The notes under the pieces: generated by a model | The model's input: the letters and a program-made list of their open reading frames with translations, nothing else | What the model was told of the DNA's origin: nothing | Database searches by the model: none | Shown here: positions 60,898 through 64,000 of the stretch, piece by piece | How the letters are laid out: each line of letters starts with the position of its first letter | How positions within the stretch are numbered: position 1 is the first letter of the stretch | From: Yinghuangia elevatio | GTDB lineage: Bacteria > Actinomycetota > Actinomycetes > Streptomycetales > Streptomycetaceae | Length of the DNA: 64,000 nucleotides | Assembly (NCBI RefSeq): GCF_040649515.1 | Contig: NZ_JBEZFP010000015.1 | Location: 38,170 to 102,169 of the forward strand | Reading direction: 5' to 3' | Made by a program: the position numbers and the translations under genes

Positions 60898-60926
60898 GGT
60901 GTGTGCGGCGCGGTGCCGCACACACC
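60898..60926 (-). terminator. Hairpin downstream of surE
   Basis: GGTGTGTGCGGC and GCCGCACACACC pair over 12 bp with a GCGGT loop, 59 bases past the surE stop. Confidence 0.7.
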
Positions 60927-60984
60927 GCGGCCCCGGCGCGTTCGTCGCACGGAAACGTGCCGGGGCCGCGATCTCGACGCGCGG

Positions 60985-62022
60985 TCAGTGGCCGGTCTTG
61001 AGGAACAGTTCGAGCCGCAGGTCGTCGTTGCCGGTGTACGAGCGGTCGCCGGTCGCCGTGCTCACGGTAATGTGGCCCTTGTTCAGCTCGGCCCAGTCCG
61101 ACTTGCGCTTTTCCTCGTCGCGGCAGAACGTGCCCGGCGTGTTGCAGTCGCCCATGCCCACCGCGAACGTGTCGCCGGTCGGCTTGTACGACACGGCGAG
61201 CACCGTCTCGGTGCCGATCTCGGTCCACACGGGGCGGCCGGGGTCCTTGCCCTCGACGGCGTTCGGGTAGTTCACGTTGATCGCGTACTTGTCGGTCAGC
61301 AGGCGCCGCTTCTTCAGGTCGGCGACGAAGCCGGGGACGAAGTCGGCGAACTCGCGGTACGTGCGCTGGGTGATGCCGAACGTCGCGGGGTCGAAGCCGG
61401 AACTGAGCGCGATCGCGGGCTTGCCGTTCTCGATGGCCATGATCGCCGCGCTGAGCGTGCCGGACTCGTAGGTCACATTGCCGACGTTGGGGCCGGAGTT
61501 GGCACCGGTGACGACCAGGTCCGGCCCGTTCTGCCAGCCGACCTTGGCGGCCAGGCCGCCGCGCAGGGCCAGGCGTACGGTGTCGCCCGGTGTCGCGCTC
61601 GGGGTCGTCGGACCACACGGGGCCGCGCTCTTGCACACGCCGAAGACGACGCCCTTTGCGGGGGCACCGGCGCAGTCGTTCTCGAATCCGGCCGGCAGCG
61701 CGGTGCGCTGCGACACGGTCAGCGAGCCGCTGCCGGTCATGCTCGTGCCCGCGCCGCTCATGAACTGCCACGGGGCCATCACGACGACATCGGCGCCGGC
61801 CGCGCACAGCGCGCGCCGGACTTCGTAGAGGCCGCGCCCGTCGGAGCCGTCGGGGCGCGCGTTCTGCATCGAGTCGTCGTTGCTCAGCAGGATCTTCATG
61901 CCGGCGAGCGAAGGGCTCGGCTGGGGACGGTTGTTCGGGGCGGCCGAGGCACTTGCCGTCAGTGCGAGCGCGAGCACGCCGGCAGCCATGGCGGGGACAA
62001 GGTGCTTGGTGGAGAGGTGCAT
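60985..62022 (-). CDS. surE: Secreted 5'/3'-nucleotidase SurE
   Basis: A 345-residue SurE-family phosphatase with a Sec signal peptide (ATMAAGVLALALTASASA region, cleavage near residue 28). The metal motif LLSNDDS (N48-D50), APWQFMSGAGTSMT and the nucleotide loop VTGANSGPNVGNVTYESGT are kept. It releases phosphate from nucleoside monophosphates, here outside the cell. Family enzymes are usually cytosolic and about 250 residues; the signal and Cys-containing loops (CAGAPAKG, CKSAAPC) fit a secreted form. A PHO-box array lies upstream. Confidence 0.88.
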   Translation of the reverse strand: MHLSTKHLVPAMAAGVLALALTASASAAPNNRPQPSPSLAGMKILLSNDDSMQNARPDGSDGRGLYEVRRALCAAGADVVVMAPWQFMSGAGTSMTGSGSLTVSQRTALPAGFENDCAGAPAKGVVFGVCKSAAPCGPTTPSATPGDTVRLALRGGLAAKVGWQNGPDLVVTGANSGPNVGNVTYESGTLSAAIMAIENGKPAIALSSGFDPATFGITQRTYREFADFVPGFVADLKKRRLLTDKYAINVNYPNAVEGKDPGRPVWTEIGTETVLAVSYKPTGDTFAVGMGDCNTPGTFCRDEEKRKSDWAELNKGHITVSTATGDRSYTGNDDLRLELFLKTGH

Positions 62023-62035
62023 GCCGGGAAACTAG

Positions 62036-62079
62036 AAGTTAAAACCGAGTTAGTGAAAGGTTTGTAACCGGAACGTGAC
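62036..62079 (-). promoter_or_regulatory. PHO-box-type direct repeats upstream of surE
   Basis: On the minus strand four consecutive 11-base units read GTCACGTTCCG, GTTACAAACCT, TTCACTAACTC, GGTTTTAACTT. The first three keep the (G/T)TYAC core at exactly 11-base spacing, as in streptomycete PHO boxes (GTTCACC repeats) bound by PhoP. The array ends 14 bases before the surE ATG, so it overlaps the promoter. Confidence 0.7.
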
Positions 62080-62311
62080 CTTCCGATCGTACATCAGCGC
62101 CCGCTGACCTGCGGAAACGTCAATACGGTGACGTATGTGCGGGCGCGGGGTTCGGGCGTGCTGAACGTGCCTCGGTCACGAAGGTCCGGACCCGGGAGCC
62201 AAGGAGCCGGCGAGCTGGGGGAGCCGAGCAAAGGGGGAGCGGGCAGACGTGCGAGTCGCCCGCACCCCCGCCTGCCCGCCTGCCCGCCTGTCCGGATGTT
62301 GCCTGCCCGGC

Positions 62312-62773
62312 CTACTCGGCCGAGGAGGGAGAACCCGACGCGAGTCGCGGGCTCTCCTCTGGGGACAGCACGTGCCACGAGATCTGCTCGGCGGCGAAGA
62401 AGCACTGCGAACGCCCGACGATGTCCACCGCGTCGACCGGCTCGTACTGACCGGGGCCGTCGACCGGGTCGAGGTCGAGGTACAGCAGTTCGCCGTGCGT
62501 CTCGTCGGCGAACCGGGACACGACCGGGTCGAAATAGAGCATCCCGGAGAAGCCCTTGCCGTGCTCCAGCCGGTAGTCCCGCAGGCCGGCCAACCGGAAC
62601 TCGATGGGCGTCCACGGCCAACCGTGCTCACGGTCGCGTGCGTCGACCACGATCCGGGCCGACGCGCCGCCGGGGGTGAAGGGATCGTCGATGCCCACCC
62701 GGGTCACGCAGCCGTTGTCGAAGTCGTACTCGGCCAGCAGGTCGCCCAACGTCTCGGGCGTGAGCAGCGGCAT
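62312..62773 (-). CDS. Hypothetical protein
   Basis: A 153-residue acidic soluble protein. It begins MPLLTPETLGDLLAEYDFDN and contains RIVVDARDREHGWPWTPIEF, SGMLYFDPVVSRFADET and VDAVDIVGRSQCFFAAEQIS. GGAGG lies 7 bases before the ATG. I do not recognise the family; the pattern resembles SUKH/immunity-like or GCN-type small proteins but this is only an impression. Confidence 0.6.
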   Translation of the reverse strand: MPLLTPETLGDLLAEYDFDNGCVTRVGIDDPFTPGGASARIVVDARDREHGWPWTPIEFRLAGLRDYRLEHGKGFSGMLYFDPVVSRFADETHGELLYLDLDPVDGPGQYEPVDAVDIVGRSQCFFAAEQISWHVLSPEESPRLASGSPSSAE

Positions 62774-63008
62774 CAAGGTCCTCCGGTCGGCGTCATATGA
62801 CGACACCATCATGAGACCAGTCTGCTCGGCCCGCTTCGATGCGTGCCCGCTCGCCTGGCACTCCTTTGTCCGGAGCTCCGTGACGCCCGCCGGAGGCCGA
62901 CCGCGGTGCGGCCGGTCCCGCCGAGACTCCTGATGCGCGTCAGCCCGACGTTCGCCCGACGTCAGCCTGACTTCAGGCTGACGTCGGGCGTGAGACAAGA
63001 CGTGCGGG

Positions 63009-63308
63009 TCAGAAGCGTGTTGCGGCGCGGGACAGCGCGCCGCCGATCAGCGCATAGATGACCGCCGCCAGGCCCTCGTTCACGAAGATGCGGGCCTTGT
63101 AGCTGTCCGGTGTGAACAGGTTCTCCGACCATTCGGTCAGGGAGCCGGCCCAGTCGCCCATCGTCCGGACGAGATCGTTCGCGGGGTTGGCTTCGAGGAG
63201 CACCAACAGGATGTGCAGGACGATGATGCCGACGACGATGGCCGTGACAACCCGGATCACCATCGCGATCGGGTTCGCGTGTGTTCGGTATGCCCTCGTA
63301 GTCCTCAT
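63009..63308 (-). CDS. Small membrane protein, unknown function
   Basis: A 99-residue protein. A basic N-terminus (MRTTRAYRTHANP) is followed by one helix (VIRVVTAIVVGIIVLHILLV), a short soluble segment (DWAGSLTEWSENLFTP) and a second weaker helix near the C-terminus (GLAAVIYALIGGALS). Its position next to an rRNA operon is seen in other streptomycetes. Function is unknown. Confidence 0.7.
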   Translation of the reverse strand: MRTTRAYRTHANPIAMVIRVVTAIVVGIIVLHILLVLLEANPANDLVRTMGDWAGSLTEWSENLFTPDSYKARIFVNEGLAAVIYALIGGALSRAATRF

Positions 63309-64000
63309 GAGTGAACCGTGCTCGGGATCCGCTCGGTGAAACGGACTTGTCCGACCTGGGGTGGATGCCTGCCAGGGCCCGGAGGCCAGGCCTACCAAGG
63401 GGACACGCGAGGCAAACCTCGATTTGCGAGAGCGTGACGACGTGGGTACAGTCATGCCACCGCTCAGCAGGGAGACCTGAGACAGCGTGTGCCCGAGGCA
63501 CCCGCTGGCTGGTCCCGCGAGCGGGGATCCGCAGCACCACTCTCGAACGAGGTACGTCGCGCGCTCTGCGCTGCGTACGCGGTCGGCGTGTGCCTGGATC
63601 CTTCCGGATGGACTCGGAATGGCAGACCGGATCGCCGATTAGGCGAAACGAAATGCGATCCGCTAAAGTCTGGAGCGCCGCAGGGAAAAGCCCGCGAGGG
63701 TCGATTCCGAAGGCAAAGCGGAAAGCGAAACAGACCGGAAACGGTGTGCTAAGCTGAAAGCGCAGAAGAAAAGCAGGAAAAACAGTAACACCGAAGAGCG
63801 TAACGCCCGGAGAGACCGGTGAAAGGGTCTCGAAGGAAGCGTCCGTTCCTTGAGAACTCAACAGCGTGCCAAAAGTCAACGCCAAATAACAACCCCGGCG
63901 TACATTGTGCGGTCACCGGTCTGGTGGTCGTGGGGTGTTCGTAGGGATTCCTTTGGTACAAAATCCTCCGGCTCTGTCAGCGCCGGGGGTCACAGACAGG
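63309..64000 (+). promoter_or_regulatory. rRNA operon promoter region and 16S leader
   Basis: Candidate -10 boxes are TAAAGT (63664-63669) and TAAGCT (63750-63755). The leader then shows an AAGGAA/TTCCTT hairpin (63833-63851) and the conserved TTGAGAACTCAACAG element (63850-63864) found before 16S rRNA in streptomycetes, used in antitermination and RNase III processing. The mature 16S start is beyond the window. No gene was seen in 63309-63660. Confidence 0.7.

Noticed and set aside
63900..64000. 16S rRNA gene start
   Set aside because: The leader is present but the mature 16S 5' sequence is not reached within the window.

Overview
The window is very GC-rich with extreme third-position GC bias, many GTG starts, 4-base ATGA/GTGA gene overlaps and several genes whose start codon sits 6-9 bases after a -10-like hexamer (leaderless pattern). 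Its right edge carries the conserved leader that precedes 16S rRNA in streptomycetes. Together with an Rpf-LysM hydrolase, PHO-box-type repeats and many TetR/GntR/HxlR/AraC regulators, this points to a Streptomyces-like actinomycete chromosome. Most of the window is ordinary core or near-core sequence; no CRISPR, prophage, IS element or tRNA was seen.

Layout. 1-8.8 kb: two FMN-reductase-like flavoproteins, a DHA2 exporter, a lipoprotein, DUF2277, a divergent HxlR regulator/thiolase pair with a duplicated operator, a CPBP-protease remnant, a PucR-type regulator and an HSL-type esterase, separated by short tandem repeats. 9-13.4 kb: broken small genes, an acyltransferase/secreted hydrolase pair, and a two-gene unit made of a 38-residue Pro-rich peptide overlapping a PCMT-like methyltransferase, resembling a minimal RiPP locus. 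13.4-25.7 kb: an alpha/beta hydrolase, an AraC regulator, two two-component systems (NarL type and OmpR type, the latter divergent from an MMPL transporter), ilvE, a MocR regulator and a STAS-PAS protein. 26-34.8 kb: amino-acid permease plus universal stress protein, MBL hydrolase, WGR/beta-propeller protein, a lysyl-phosphatidylglycerol-synthase-like protein and a secreted Ala/Pro protein. 34.9-46.7 kb: two paralogous GT87/PAP2 membrane fusions, GNAT and DUF4287-like proteins, a QQPYG-repeat membrane protein, Rpf-LysM, and an Mre11/Rad50-like nuclease-ATPase pair. 46.8-52.7 kb: an LLM oxidoreductase operon with divergent TetR, a TipAS-domain remnant, an NTF2-like protein divergent from a TetR gene with two palindromic operators, and an HpnB-like glycosyltransferase.

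52.7-62.1 kb is a phosphorus-acquisition block. It holds a GntR/UTRA regulator, an FAD oxidoreductase, a phosphonatase-like hydrolase and a complete PhnSTUV-type ABC importer, all on the + strand, then a spermidine-synthase-like protein and a secreted SurE nucleotidase preceded by an 11-bp direct-repeat array resembling PHO boxes. The inferred scheme is import of 2-aminoethylphosphonate or a relative, oxidative deamination, and C-P cleavage, with SurE releasing phosphate from nucleotides outside the cell. 62.3-64 kb: two small unknown genes, then the rRNA promoter region and leader.

All calls come from reading the sequence and family knowledge; no database search was run.
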